The position numbers were made by a program, and so were the translations under genes. This document shows positions 33,641 to 41,913 of a DNA stretch of 64,000 nucleotides, piece by piece (positions within the stretch are counted from its first letter, which is position 1; each line of letters begins with the position of its first letter). This stretch comes from Flavimobilis rhizosphaerae. GTDB taxonomy: Bacteria > Actinomycetota > Actinomycetes > Actinomycetales > Cellulomonadaceae. The notes below the pieces were generated by a model. The model did no database searches and had not been told where the DNA came from. It was given only the letters and a program-made list of their open reading frames with translations. The DNA lies in assembly GCF_014852685.1 (NCBI RefSeq), contig NZ_JACZDF010000007.1, forward strand, positions 62,001 to 126,000, given 5' to 3'.

Positions 33641-34492
33641 ATGAGACTCGACCTCACGGGCACGTCGGTGCTCGTCACGGGTGGCGCCCTCGGCATGGGC
33701 CGCCTCTACGCCGAGCGGGCGCTGCGCGAGGGCGCCGCGCACGTCGACCTGTGGGACCGCGATGCGGGACGGCTCGCGTCGACGGCCGCCGAGCTCGCGG
33801 CGTCCGCCCCGGGCGCGCACGTGTCGACGACCCTCGTCGACATGGGCGACGTGTCCGCTGTCGTGGCGGCCGCGGAGACGCACCTCGCGGAGCGCGGGGC
33901 GCCTCACGTCGTCATCAACAACGCCGGCGTCGTGCGGGGTGCGCTGTTCTGGGAGCACGACGTCGATCGTGACGTCGTCGGCACGATGGCGATCAACGCG
34001 GTCGGGCCCATGGTGCTCGTGCGCACCCTCCTGCCCGCGATGCTCGCCGACGGTGCCGATCGTCGGATCCTCAACGTCGCGTCGGCCGCGGCGACCCTCG
34101 CGAACCCGCGGATGAGCGTGTACGCGGCCTCGAAGTGGGCGCTGCTCGGCTGGTCCGACTCGCTGCGGCTCGAGCTCGAGCGCACGGGCAACGGGCATGT
34201 GCGCGTGACGACGTTCTGCCCGTCCTACATCTCGACCGGTATGTTCGAGGGCGCGAAGAGTCCGTTGCTCACGCCGCTCATGACGCCCGAGGTCGCGGTC
34301 GACCGTGCGTGGCGCGCGATGCTCGCGGGGCGCGCGCAGCGGCTCACCCCGTGGACGGTTGGGCTCGGGAAAACGGTGCGCGGGCTGCTGCCGCTCGCCG
34401 CGTGGGACGTCGTCGCGGACAGGGTTTTCAAGGTCTACGGGTCGATGGACGACTTCCGAGGCCGCGCATCCGCTCCTGCGGGAAGGGACTGA
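33641..34492 (+). CDS. Short-chain dehydrogenase/reductase
   Basis: 283 residues: NAD(P)-binding VLVTGGALGMGRLYAERAL, NNAG motif (INNAGVVRGALFWEHD), and catalytic Ser-Tyr-Lys in NVASAAATLANPRMSVYAASK. The C-terminus is longer than in simple SDRs and may form a membrane-associated helix (TVRGLLPLAAWDVVADRVF). GGGGGAGG lies upstream of the ATG at 33641. It resembles lipid-metabolising SDRs, but the substrate is unknown. It is followed after 5 nt by a Nif3-like gene. Confidence 0.85.
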   Translation: MRLDLTGTSVLVTGGALGMGRLYAERALREGAAHVDLWDRDAGRLASTAAELAASAPGAHVSTTLVDMGDVSAVVAAAETHLAERGAPHVVINNAGVVRGALFWEHDVDRDVVGTMAINAVGPMVLVRTLLPAMLADGADRRILNVASAAATLANPRMSVYAASKWALLGWSDSLRLELERTGNGHVRVTTFCPSYISTGMFEGAKSPLLTPLMTPEVAVDRAWRAMLAGRAQRLTPWTVGLGKTVRGLLPLAAWDVVADRVFKVYGSMDDFRGRASAPAGRD

Positions 34493-34497
34493 GAAGC

Positions 34498-35349
34498 ATG
34501 TCGCAGCCGACCCTCGGCGAGGTCGTCGACCTCGTCCACTCCTGGTACCCGCCTGCGACCGCCGAGGGGTGGGACGCCGTCGGGCTCGTCGCGGGGGACC
34601 CCGCGGAGCCGGTGCGGCGGATCCTCGTCGCGCTCGACCCGGTCGCGGCGGTCGTCGACGAGGCGCTCGCGTGGGACGCGGACCTCGTGCTCACGCACCA
34701 TCCGCTCCTGCTGCGCGGCGTGCACGCCGTGACGGCCGACGACCCCAAGGGCGCGATCGTCCATCGGCTCGTGCGTGGCGGGTGCGCGCTCCTCGCGTCG
34801 CACACGAACGCGGACGTCGCCGACGGCGGCGTCGCGGAGGCGCTTGCGGGCCTGCTCGGGCTCACGGGCGTCCGGCCCGTCGTCCCTGACTCACCGGGCG
34901 GCGCGACCGGCGCCGGCCGGATGGGCGAGCTGCCCTCTCCCGCCACGCTGCGCGCGTTCGCGGCGCATGCGGCCGCTGTCCTTCCGGCGACGCCGCAGGG
35001 GCTGCGTGTCGCGGGCGACCTCGACGCCGAGGTGCGGACGATCGCGGTGCTGCCGGGCTCGGACGACACACGTTTCGCGGAGGCTGCCGCGGCGGGGGCC
35101 GACGTCTACGTGTCCTCCGACCTCAAGCACCACCCGGTCTCCGAGCAGCGCGAGCGAGCGCTCCTCGGCGACGGGCGGCCCTTCGTCGTCGACACCGCCC
35201 ACTGGGCGAGCGAGTCGCCGTGGCTGCGGGTCGTCGCGGCCCGGCTCGCGGCAGCGCTCGCCGCGCAGGGGCACGACGTCGAGGTGCGCGTGAGCGAGCT
35301 GCGCACCGACCCGTGGACCGCGCGCGTCGCGTCCCCGGGGCACCCCTAG
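34498..35349 (+). CDS. Nif3/YbgI family dinuclear metal protein
   Basis: 283 residues with the family's metal ligands: VLTHHPLLLRGVH (about residue 64), SHTNADVADGG (about 101) and SDLKHHPVSEQ with DTAHWASE near the C-terminus. Homologues are hexameric metal-binding proteins sometimes annotated GTP cyclohydrolase 1 type 2; that activity is poorly supported for most members. Adjacent to the coiled-coil protein gene at 35476, a pairing common in actinobacteria. Confidence 0.85.
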   Translation: MSQPTLGEVVDLVHSWYPPATAEGWDAVGLVAGDPAEPVRRILVALDPVAAVVDEALAWDADLVLTHHPLLLRGVHAVTADDPKGAIVHRLVRGGCALLASHTNADVADGGVAEALAGLLGLTGVRPVVPDSPGGATGAGRMGELPSPATLRAFAAHAAAVLPATPQGLRVAGDLDAEVRTIAVLPGSDDTRFAEAAAAGADVYVSSDLKHHPVSEQRERALLGDGRPFVVDTAHWASESPWLRVVAARLAAALAAQGHDVEVRVSELRTDPWTARVASPGHP

Positions 35350-35475
35350 TTCCCCAGCGGCACCCTCCCGTGCGCAGCGGTCCGAGGTGGGGGCCGGACC
35401 CGATAGCGTGGACCCCAGCACGCACCGGCGCAGGCCTCCTGGCCCGCGCCACCACTCCGACCCGAGGAGAACCTC

Positions 35476-36216
35476 ATGGCGACCGCTCCCGCCGCGGACC
35501 AGGCTCGGCTGCTCGACGTCCAGGCGCTCGACACGCGACTCGACCAGATCGCGCACAAGCGGTCGCACCACCCGACGCTCGCGCGGATCGCAGAGCTCGA
35601 CGGTCAGCTTGCCGACCTTCACGCGTCGCTCGTCGCGTCGCGCACTGCGGTCGCAGACCTGCGTCGTGAGCTCACCAAGGCGGAGGACGACGTCACGCAG
35701 GTGCGTGAGCGCGCCGAGCGCAACCAGAAGCGGCTCGACTCCGGTGCTGTCTCGGCGAAGGACGCGGCAGCGCTCCTCAGCGAGAACGAGTCACTCGCGA
35801 AGCGTCAGGAGGTGCTCGAGGAGATCGAGCTCGACGTCATGGAGCGCCTCGAGGCCCACGAGACCGCCCTCGCGGGCGTCGAGCAGGCGCACAACGAGCT
35901 CGTTGCGGCACGTGAGGGCGTCGTCGCCGAGCGCGACGCCGCGTACGCCGAGCTCGACGGGGAAGCCCGTGACGTCGCGGCCCAGCGTGCGACCACGGTC
36001 GACGGGCTCGACACGACTCTCGTGACGACGTACGAGAAGCTGCGCGCCCGCCTCGGCGGCGTCGCGGTCGCCGCGCTGCGTCATGGCCGGTCGGAGGCGT
36101 CGGGCATGCCGGTGAGCCCCGTCGAGCTCTCGCGCATCAAGGCTCTCGGCCCCGACGAGCTCGTCTACTGCGAGGACACGGGCCGGCTGCTCGTGCGCGG
36201 CGAGGACGCGTTCTGA
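35476..36216 (+). CDS. Coiled-coil protein with degenerate C4-type zinc ribbon
   Basis: 246 residues. Residues 5-190 are a long coiled coil (heptads through LDGQLADLHASLVASRTAVA and ELTKAEDDVTQVRERAERNQ). The C-terminus has the layout of the family's zinc ribbon, but of the usual four Cys only one remains (VYCEDTGRLLVRGED); the first pair reads HGRSEASG. So no zinc site can form by the normal scheme. Ribosome site GAGGAG precedes the ATG. Probable partner of the upstream Nif3-like protein. Function unknown. Confidence 0.75.
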   Translation: MATAPAADQARLLDVQALDTRLDQIAHKRSHHPTLARIAELDGQLADLHASLVASRTAVADLRRELTKAEDDVTQVRERAERNQKRLDSGAVSAKDAAALLSENESLAKRQEVLEEIELDVMERLEAHETALAGVEQAHNELVAAREGVVAERDAAYAELDGEARDVAAQRATTVDGLDTTLVTTYEKLRARLGGVAVAALRHGRSEASGMPVSPVELSRIKALGPDELVYCEDTGRLLVRGEDAF

Positions 36217-36218
36217 CC

Positions 36219-36941
36219 GTGCCCGGTCCGCACCAGCCTGTGCCCGCGTCGACCCCGTCGCAGCACGCGGCCTCCGGCGGCATGCGCCGGGGTGCGTCGA
36301 CGGGCGAGCCCGCAACGTTCGTCGTCGTCCGGCACGGCCGCACCGCAGGGACCGAGGCCGGCCTCTGGACGGGTGGGACCCAGCCCGGTCCGGGCCTGTC
36401 GTCCGGCGGGAGGATCGACGCCGCGCGGGCGGCCGACCTCGTGGCGCGCATCGGTCGCGACCGGTGGGCCGACCTGCCACGCGTCAGCGAGATCCTCGCG
36501 TCGCCGACGGTCCGCACCCAGGAGACCGCGGCCGCCATCGGGAGGCGGCTCGGGCTCCACGTCGCGACCGAGCCCGACCTGCGCGAGGTCGACCTCGGTG
36601 CGTGGGACGGCCTCACGGGCGAGCAGATCGACGCGCTCGTGCCGGGCGCCGTCCGCACCTGGCACGCCGAGGGGACGCTCGCCGCGCCCGACGGGGAGTC
36701 GCCCGCTGAGGTCGCGGAGCGGGTCGACGCGCTTCTTGCGCGTCTCGTCCCGGGTCGTGAGGGGCGGGCGGCGGTGCTCGTCGGCCACACGATCGTCGTG
36801 CGGTCCGTCGTCGCGTCGGTGCTCGGGTTGCCCGCGTCGTCGATCAGTCGCGTGCGGATCCCGCCCGGCGGCGTCGTCATCGTGCGACGTTGGGCGGACG
36901 GTGTCGGGGAGCTCGTCGCCAGCGGCGTCGTCCCAGGCTGA
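36219..36941 (+). CDS. Histidine phosphatase family protein
   Basis: 240 residues with the phosphohistidine motif VVVRHGRT (about residue 38), TRTxET-type helix (SPTVRTQETAAAIG), the acid/base region DLREVDLGAWDGLTGEQI and the second catalytic His in VLVGHTIVVRS. In many actinobacteria the equivalent gene after the C4-type protein encodes a bifunctional RNase H/acid phosphatase; here the RNase H half is absent and only a 30-residue disordered start precedes the phosphatase. The GTG start lies 2 nt after the upstream stop. Cobalamin phosphatase (CobC) is an alternative. Confidence 0.8.
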   Translation: MPGPHQPVPASTPSQHAASGGMRRGASTGEPATFVVVRHGRTAGTEAGLWTGGTQPGPGLSSGGRIDAARAADLVARIGRDRWADLPRVSEILASPTVRTQETAAAIGRRLGLHVATEPDLREVDLGAWDGLTGEQIDALVPGAVRTWHAEGTLAAPDGESPAEVAERVDALLARLVPGREGRAAVLVGHTIVVRSVVASVLGLPASSISRVRIPPGGVVIVRRWADGVGELVASGVVPG

Positions 36942-36976
36942 GGCCCGGGACCGGGCCAGGTGAGGTCGCCGTGGCG

Positions 36977-37747
36977 TTAGACGACGAGCTCGAGCGTCGA
37001 CGCGCCCCCACGCCCCGCATGGAGCGTCGCCTCGCGCAGCGCGCCGCCGACCATCTCGGTCGCGGCCTCGAGCAGCCCGGCCGCGGTCGTCGGCGGCTCA
37101 CCCGCGCGGCGCAGCAGGTGACCGGTGAGCAGGCCGCGCGTGTGCTTGGCGTTGTGCGAGACGACCGAGCGGCGCCCGTCGAGCTCGCGGAGGACCTTGA
37201 CGGTGACGTGCTCGGCGCCGCGCGGCCGGTAGGCCGCCGCGTAGGCCGCCGAGCGGCAGTCGACGACGACGTCGCCCGCGGCGCGTTCGTCGAGGCAGCG
37301 CAGCGGATCGCGCCAGAAGCGCGCGAGCGGGCCGACGCCCGGAAGGTCGGTGCCCATCGAGAGACGGTAGGCGGGGATCGCGTCGGTCGGGGTGACGACG
37401 CCCCAGAGGGCGGACACCGTGAGGACGGAGCGGAGACGCGCTGCGGCCCGCGCGTCCGTGAGCGTGCCGCCGAGGTCTGCCGCCGCGTAGAGGACGCCTG
37501 TGTAGACGCGCGCCGCTGGTGCGGTGGGTGCGATCTCGAGGTCGACGTTGCGTGCGACCTCGCCCGCGAGGCTTGCACCGACACCGAGGACCTCGAGGGC
37601 GTCCGGGAGCGCGGAGACCGTGGCGAGGGCCTCGAGGACCTTGCGCCGCTCGGCGGTGAGGTCGGGGAGGGTGAGGGCGTCGAGGTCGACGGGGGAGCCG
37701 GTCGTCGGGGCGGACTTGCCCTCGGAGGGCGGCAGCAGGACGATCAC
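36977..37747 (-). CDS. yaaA: YaaA family peroxide stress protein
   Basis: 256 residues: VIVLLPPSEGKS at the start, LYAAADLGG, SALWGVVTPTDAIPAYRLSMG, LARFWRDPL, and the basic end segment SHNAKHTRGLLTGHLLR. In E. coli YaaA lowers free iron under peroxide stress and binds DNA. GTG at 37747 is chosen because family similarity begins there and TACGCT lies 7 nt upstream; the longer frame runs antisense into the RNase P RNA gene. Confidence 0.85.
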   Translation of the reverse strand: MIVLLPPSEGKSAPTTGSPVDLDALTLPDLTAERRKVLEALATVSALPDALEVLGVGASLAGEVARNVDLEIAPTAPAARVYTGVLYAAADLGGTLTDARAAARLRSVLTVSALWGVVTPTDAIPAYRLSMGTDLPGVGPLARFWRDPLRCLDERAAGDVVVDCRSAAYAAAYRPRGAEHVTVKVLRELDGRRSVVSHNAKHTRGLLTGHLLRRAGEPPTTAAGLLEAATEMVGGALREATLHAGRGGASTLELVV

Positions 37748-37760
37748 GCGAACCAGCGTA
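37748..37760 (-). promoter_or_regulatory. Candidate leaderless promoter of yaaA
   Basis: TACGCT (37755-37760, minus strand), 7 nt, then GTG at 37747. It is divergent from rnpB, whose -10-like TAGTGT lies at 37790-37795. Confidence 0.4.
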
Positions 37761-37802
37761 GTCGGTGCGGAGGACCGCCCGGAGCGGGGTAGTGTGGGGC
37801 CT

Positions 37803-38180
37803 GCAGACGAGCCGGCCGGGCGGCCGCGTGACGCCTTCGGGCGTCCCGAGGAACGTCCGGGCTCCATAGAGCAGGGTGGTGGGTAACGCCCACCCGGGGT
37901 GACCCGCGGGACAGTGCCACAGAGAACAGACCGCCCGTCCTCGGACGGGTAAGGGTGAAACGGTGGTGTAAGAGACCACCAGCGTGCCGGGTGACCGGTG
38001 CGGCTCGGTAAACCCCACCCGGAGCAAGACCAGACAGGATGTGTTCGAGGGTTGCTCGCCCGAGCATCCGGGTAGGTCGCTCGAGCCGTGCGGTGACGCA
38101 CGGCCTAGATGGATGGCCGTCACCTGCACGAGGGCGACCTCGGCAGGCACAGAACCCGGCGTACAGGCCGGCTCGTCTGC
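37803..38180 (+). ncRNA. rnpB: RNase P RNA, bacterial class A
   Basis: The ends pair over 15 bases: 37803-37817 with 38166-38180. Inside are the conserved elements GAGGAACGTCCGGGCTCCATAG near 37852-37873 (P4 strand), the ACAGTGCCACAGAGAACAGACC-type core at about 37911-37932, GGGTGAAACGGTGGTGTAAGAGACC and, near the 3' end, ACAGAACCCGGCGTACAGGCC completing P4. The RNA cuts tRNA precursors. TAGTGT at 37790-37795 is a likely -10. Exact ends are set from the terminal helix only. Confidence 0.9.
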
Positions 38181-38483
38181 TCCACCTCATGAGCGCGCAC
38201 TGTTCGGGCACGCTCCGCCGGGGCATCATCGGGGCGAACCGCTCGGACCGGCCGTGCACGTCGACTCGCACGCCAGGTGTCGTCGCTCCATCAGGCCGTC
38301 GTCGAGTCACCGACGGCGCACGCCGCTCAGGTGGCGGCGCCGGACGGGCCCGACACCGAGCGGTGAGAACCCCCGTGCCGCTCCGGCGCCTGCCCGACGC
38401 GTGAGAGTCATGTAACGGTCAAGGCGTGTTCTTGCTCGAGTCGGTTGCGTGTGGCAGTGTCGACCACGGAGCAGGAGGTGGCC
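38181..38483. other. Gene-free interval between rnpB and the STAS gene
   Basis: About 300 bp. Short open frames here have no coding character and no ribosome sites. It must hold the rnpB 3' end and the promoter of the STAS gene, possibly around TTGCTC (38433-38438), but I cannot define either. No strong palindrome seen. Confidence 0.4.
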
Positions 38484-38858
38484 ATGACATCCACGGGGTT
38501 CGACGACGAGCACCACGGCACCATCGAGATCCGTGTCGACGACGACCGCGCGAGGCTCGTCCTCCGCGGTGAGATCGACGGGGCACGGCGCGACGAGGCG
38601 AGCCGGGCGCTTGCCGCGGTCGTCACGGCAGCCGTGCCGGTCGAGATCGAGACGGCCGAGGTGACGTTCATCGACTCCTCGGGGATCGCGTTCCTCGTGC
38701 AGGTTCAGGCGATCGGTGCCGACGAAGGCTTCCCCGTGACCCTCGTCGAACCGTCGGAGATCGTCATCGACGTCCTACGGATGATCGGCCTCGACGACCG
38801 GTTCGGGATTGAGCCGAGCGCGAGCGAGGTGAGCGAGCTCACCCGCCTCGTCAGCTGA
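38484..38858 (+). CDS. STAS-domain anti-anti-sigma factor
   Basis: 124 residues forming one STAS domain: IEIRVDDDRARLVLRGEIDG, the phosphorylation loop VTFIDSSGIAFLVQVQ (Ser about 65) and IDVLRMIGLDDRFGI. Proteins of this type, such as SpoIIAA, bind an anti-sigma kinase and are switched off by phosphorylation of that Ser. No kinase or sigma factor is adjacent. GGAGGTG lies 5 nt before the ATG at 38484; an upstream GTG at 38463 is less likely. Confidence 0.85.
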   Translation: MTSTGFDDEHHGTIEIRVDDDRARLVLRGEIDGARRDEASRALAAVVTAAVPVEIETAEVTFIDSSGIAFLVQVQAIGADEGFPVTLVEPSEIVIDVLRMIGLDDRFGIEPSASEVSELTRLVS

Positions 38859-38888
38859 CCACTCCAGCGCCTGGACGGGTTGAGCCCG

Positions 38889-39659
38889 TCAGAGGCGAGC
38901 ACCGCCCGCGAGGGCCGCAGCGCCGACGATCCCGGCACGGTTGCGCAGCGTCGCCGGGACGATGGGCGCCGTGAGGTCGAGGAGCGGCAGGAAGCGTTCG
39001 TGGTGCTTGGAGATGCCGCCGCCCACGACGAGGAGGTCGGGGGAGAAGAGCATCTCGAGCGTCGAGTAGTACCGCTGGAGGCGTTCGGCCCACTGGGGGT
39101 AGGAGAGGTCCTCGCGCTCGCGCGCCGACTCCGCGGCGCGCGACTCGGCGTCGAATCCGTCGATCTCGAGGTGACCGAGCTCGGTGTTCGGCACGAGCGT
39201 CCCGTCGACGATGATCGCCGAGCCGATGCCGGTGCCGAGCGTCGTGACGATGATCGTGCCGGCTACCCCGCGGGCTGCCCCGAAGAGTGCCTCGCCGTAG
39301 CCGGCCGCGTCCGCGTCGTTGACGGCGTGCACGGGCCGGCCGAGCGCGTCGGAGAGGACGTCGGAGAGGTGGACGCCCGTCCACGACTCGTCGAGGTTCG
39401 CGATGAACGTGATGCGCCCGTGGTGGATCGGCCCGGGGAACGCGACTCCGACGGGTGTCCCGGACGGCAGGTCGAACCCGTCGACGAGCTCGCGGACGAC
39501 GGCCGCGACGGCGGCCGGGGTCGACACGCCGGGGGTGGGGATGCGGACGCGGTCCGCGGTGAACTCGCCCGTCGTGAGGTCGACGGGGGCGCCCTTGATG
39601 CCTGATCCGCCGATGTCGATGCCGAAGGCGATCTGGGGGGTGGTGTCGAGGTGGCTCAT
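38889..39659 (-). CDS. ppgK: Polyphosphate glucokinase
   Basis: Phosphorylates glucose from polyphosphate or ATP; an actinobacterial ROK-fold kinase. 256 residues: [19 protein letters not shown] (phosphate 1), [12 protein letters not shown], the catalytic Asp in [25 protein letters not shown] (phosphate 2), ELGHLEIDG and [12 protein letters not shown]. The ATG at 39659 overlaps the map stop (ATGA), so the two are coupled. In this saccharolytic setting it would feed free glucose into glycolysis. Confidence 0.92.
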   Translation of the reverse strand: MSHLDTTPQIAFGIDIGGSGIKGAPVDLTTGEFTADRVRIPTPGVSTPAAVAAVVRELVDGFDLPSGTPVGVAFPGPIHHGRITFIANLDESWTGVHLSDVLSDALGRPVHAVNDADAAGYGEALFGAARGVAGTIIVTTLGTGIGSAIIVDGTLVPNTELGHLEIDGFDAESRAAESAREREDLSYPQWAERLQRYYSTLEMLFSPDLLVVGGGISKHHERFLPLLDLTAPIVPATLRNRAGIVGAAALAGGARL

Positions 39660-40528
39660 GGCAGCGTGAGGATCTCCGTCCCGGTCTCGGTGACGAGGAC
39701 GGTGTGCTCGAACTGCGCGGTGCGCGAGCCGTCCTTCGTGAGGACTGTCCAGCCGTCCTCCCACTGCACCCATTCGTGGGTGCCGAGGGTGAGCATCGGC
39801 TCGATCGTGAAGACCATGCCGGGCTCGATGACGTCCGCGTACGCGGGCGCCGAGTCGTAGTGCGGGATGATGAGTCCCGAGTGGAAGGACTCGCCGACGC
39901 CGTGGCCGGTGAAGTCCCGCACGACGCCGTAGCCGAAGCGTGCGGCGTACTTCTCGATGACGCGGCCGATGACGTTGACCTCGCGGCCTGGGCGGACGGC
40001 CTTGATGCCGCGCATCATGGCCTCGCGGGTGCGCTCGACGAGCAGCGCGTCGTCCTCGCTGATCTCGCCGACCGCGAACGTCGCGTTGTTGTCGCCGTGG
40101 ACGCCGTCGATGTACGCGGTGATGTCGATGTTGACGATGTCGCCCTCGACGAGCACGGTCGAGTCGGGGATGCCGTGGCAGATGACCTCGTTGACGGAGG
40201 TGCACAGCGACTTGGGGTAGCTGCGGTACCCCAGCGTCGACGGGTAGGCGCCGTGGTCGCAGAGGAACTCGTGGCCCACACGGTCGATCTCGTCGGTCGT
40301 CACGCCCGGTGCCACTGCTGCGCCTGCGACCTCGAGCGCCTGAGCGGCGAGGCGCGCGGCGACGCGGATGCGTTCGATCGTCTCGGGCGTCTTGATCTCG
40401 GACCCCGTGAAGGGTCGCGGCGCGGGACGGTCGACGTACTCGGGCCGGGCGATCGAGGCGGGGACGGCGCGGCGGGGGCTGACGGCCCCGGGTTCGAGCG
40501 GGTCGCGGGAACGTCGGGGTGTCGTCAT
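39656..40528 (-). CDS. map: Methionine aminopeptidase, type I
   Basis: Removes N-terminal Met after deformylation. 290 residues with the five metal ligands in order: [17 protein letters not shown] (two Asp), [14 protein letters not shown] (His), TIEPML (Glu) and [11 protein letters not shown] (Glu). The roughly 40-residue N-terminal extension carries a Pro-rich segment ([20 protein letters not shown]), as in mycobacterial MapB. The ATG at 40528 has TAGAAT 7 nt upstream and no ribosome site. Coupled to ppgK. Confidence 0.93.
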   Translation of the reverse strand: MTTPRRSRDPLEPGAVSPRRAVPASIARPEYVDRPAPRPFTGSEIKTPETIERIRVAARLAAQALEVAGAAVAPGVTTDEIDRVGHEFLCDHGAYPSTLGYRSYPKSLCTSVNEVICHGIPDSTVLVEGDIVNIDITAYIDGVHGDNNATFAVGEISEDDALLVERTREAMMRGIKAVRPGREVNVIGRVIEKYAARFGYGVVRDFTGHGVGESFHSGLIIPHYDSAPAYADVIEPGMVFTIEPMLTLGTHEWVQWEDGWTVLTKDGSRTAQFEHTVLVTETGTEILTLP

Positions 40529-40541
40529 GCAGGTGATTCTA
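40529..40541 (-). promoter_or_regulatory. Candidate leaderless promoter of map-ppgK
   Basis: TAGAAT (40536-40541, minus strand), 7 nt, then ATG at 40528. Confidence 0.45.
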
Positions 40542-40620
40542 CGTGCGCCGACGCGCGGACGGGCCCTGCCGACACGGTGGGCGGCTTCCCGCGCGCGGGA
40601 ACGCGCGGAGGGAGTAACCT

Positions 40621-40655
40621 GTGCCCCGCAAGGGGCGCAGCCCGGCGACCGCCGG
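40621..40655 (+). other. Two adjacent stem-loops in the leader of the gene at 40699
   Basis: First hairpin: 40621-40627 with 40632-40638, loop GCAA (a GNRA tetraloop). Second: CCGGC 40642-40646 with GCCGG 40651-40655. Both lie in the 5' region of the small acidic protein gene. Their closeness and the GNRA loop suggest a structured RNA leader; no known riboswitch class could be matched. Confidence 0.4.
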
Positions 40656-40698
40656 CGCTGATCCACGGCGCAGGCGCGCCACTGACGAAGAGGTCACG

Positions 40699-40914
40699 AT
40701 GGGGCACGGGCCCGACGACGACGTCGCGTTCTTCTACAACCTCACGACGGGTGAGGTCGAGCACGGGCGGCAGCACGCCGCTCAGCACCTCATGGGTCCG
40801 TACCCGACGCGCGAGGCCGCTGCTGCGGCGCTCGAGAGCGCCCGCGCCCGCACGGAGGCGTGGGACGCCGCGGACGAGGCGGAGCGCGACGAGTGGGACG
40901 ACGACGATGAGTGA
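40699..40914 (+). CDS. Small acidic conserved protein
   Basis: 71 residues: DDDVAFFYNLTTGEVEHGRQ, then GPYPTREAAAAALESARAR and an acidic tail (AERDEWDDDDE). The pattern, a tyrosine-rich strand then a GPYPTREEA-type helix, is shared by small proteins found widely in actinobacteria next to map or amino acid genes, with SPOR-like character. AAGAGG precedes the ATG. The stop overlaps the next start by 8 nt. Confidence 0.7.
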   Translation: MGHGPDDDVAFFYNLTTGEVEHGRQHAAQHLMGPYPTREAAAAALESARARTEAWDAADEAERDEWDDDDE

Positions 40915-41848
40915 CGCGCGCACCGCGAGCCCGCTCACGGTCGTGGTGGCGGCGGTCACGGCGCTCGTCGTCCTCGTGTGCGCGATCGCGGCCGCGTCGA
41001 TGCTCACGGGCCGTCCCGACGCTGCGGCCACTGCCGGTGCGACCGTGCCGAGCGTCCCTGACGGGCCGGCCGTCACCGCGGTCTCGCGTGATGACGCCGC
41101 GGGGCGTCCCGCGCCGGGCGACGAGCCGACGGAGGCGTCGGGCACCGCGCTCGAGATTGCGGCGGCAGCGGTCACGGGGGCGCTCGGGAGCAGCACGTGC
41201 GAGGACGCCGCCGCCGACACGGCCGCGCTCCTCGCAGCGATCAGTGGGCTCGGCGAGGCCGCGACGTGGATCGACCGAGGTGTGCTCGACGGTGCCGTCG
41301 GCCAGCCGGTCGAGGTCTTCGCGGAACGTTGCGGCTCGGCGCACGCGTCGGCCGTCGTCGGTGCGCTCGGGCTGCCCGCGGTCGTCTCCGGGCCGCTCGC
41401 CGCATACGTCGCCAACGGTGGCGCACGCTCGAGCGTCGACGCGGCGGCGGCGCGCGACGAGCTCGCGGTGGGCGTGCCCGCGAACCTGCTCGTCGGTGAG
41501 TCTGCGTCGCGCAGCGTCCAGCAGTTCATGCTTCCGTCGGGCAACATCGCGTGCGCGATCGGGGGGGACGGCGCACGGTGCGAGATCGCGGACGCCGACT
41601 TCGGCACGGACCCTGCGGGTGCGTGCATGGGGCGCTGGGGCGGCCTCGTCACCGTCGGCTCGGGCCCGGGGTCGCCCGGGTGCCTCGAGGGCTGGTCGGC
41701 TCTCGGCGGCGGCACGGTCCTGCGCTACGGCGAGTCGACGCGTGCGGGAGGGTTCTCGTGCGCGTCCTCGGCCGAGGGTGTCGCCTGTCGCAACGACGCG
41801 ACCGGGCACGGGTTCTGGCTCCGGTCGAGCGCGTTCCTCGTCTTCTGA
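40907..41848 (+). CDS. Membrane-anchored exported protein with Cys-rich C-terminal domain
   Basis: 313 residues. An N-terminal span (LTVVVAAVTALVVLVCAIAAASML) is followed by a low-complexity linker (to about 80), a helical domain with two Cys, and a C-terminal domain starting QQFMLPSGNIACAIGGDGARC with six Cys up to the end (FSCASSAEGVACRNDATGHG). SPSGNIxC is the hallmark of DUF6636-like extracellular domains, where the Cys form disulfides. The ATG at 40907 overlaps the previous gene. A terminator follows. Confidence 0.7.
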   Translation: MSDARTASPLTVVVAAVTALVVLVCAIAAASMLTGRPDAAATAGATVPSVPDGPAVTAVSRDDAAGRPAPGDEPTEASGTALEIAAAAVTGALGSSTCEDAAADTAALLAAISGLGEAATWIDRGVLDGAVGQPVEVFAERCGSAHASAVVGALGLPAVVSGPLAAYVANGGARSSVDAAAARDELAVGVPANLLVGESASRSVQQFMLPSGNIACAIGGDGARCEIADADFGTDPAGACMGRWGGLVTVGSGPGSPGCLEGWSALGGGTVLRYGESTRAGGFSCASSAEGVACRNDATGHGFWLRSSAFLVF

Positions 41849-41867
41849 CGGGGGCTAGACCACGGTT

Positions 41868-41903
41868 GAGCGCCCGGCCCCGCACGCGCGGGGCCGGGCG
41901 CTC
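41868..41903. terminator. Bidirectional terminator before panB
   Basis: Perfect 16-bp arms (41868-41883 and 41888-41903) with an ACGC loop, between convergent genes. Confidence 0.85.
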
Positions 41904-41913
41904 GATTGTGAGG

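Noticed and set aside
31106-34198. A 1030-residue minus-strand open frame opposite the GH94 and SDR genes
   Set aside because: Same reason: antisense shadow of conserved genes, with no ribosome site or motif.
40600-40700. A SAM-type riboswitch upstream of the small acidic gene
   Set aside because: GCCCGGCGACC resembles part of such a switch, but the remaining helices and conserved bases are not found.
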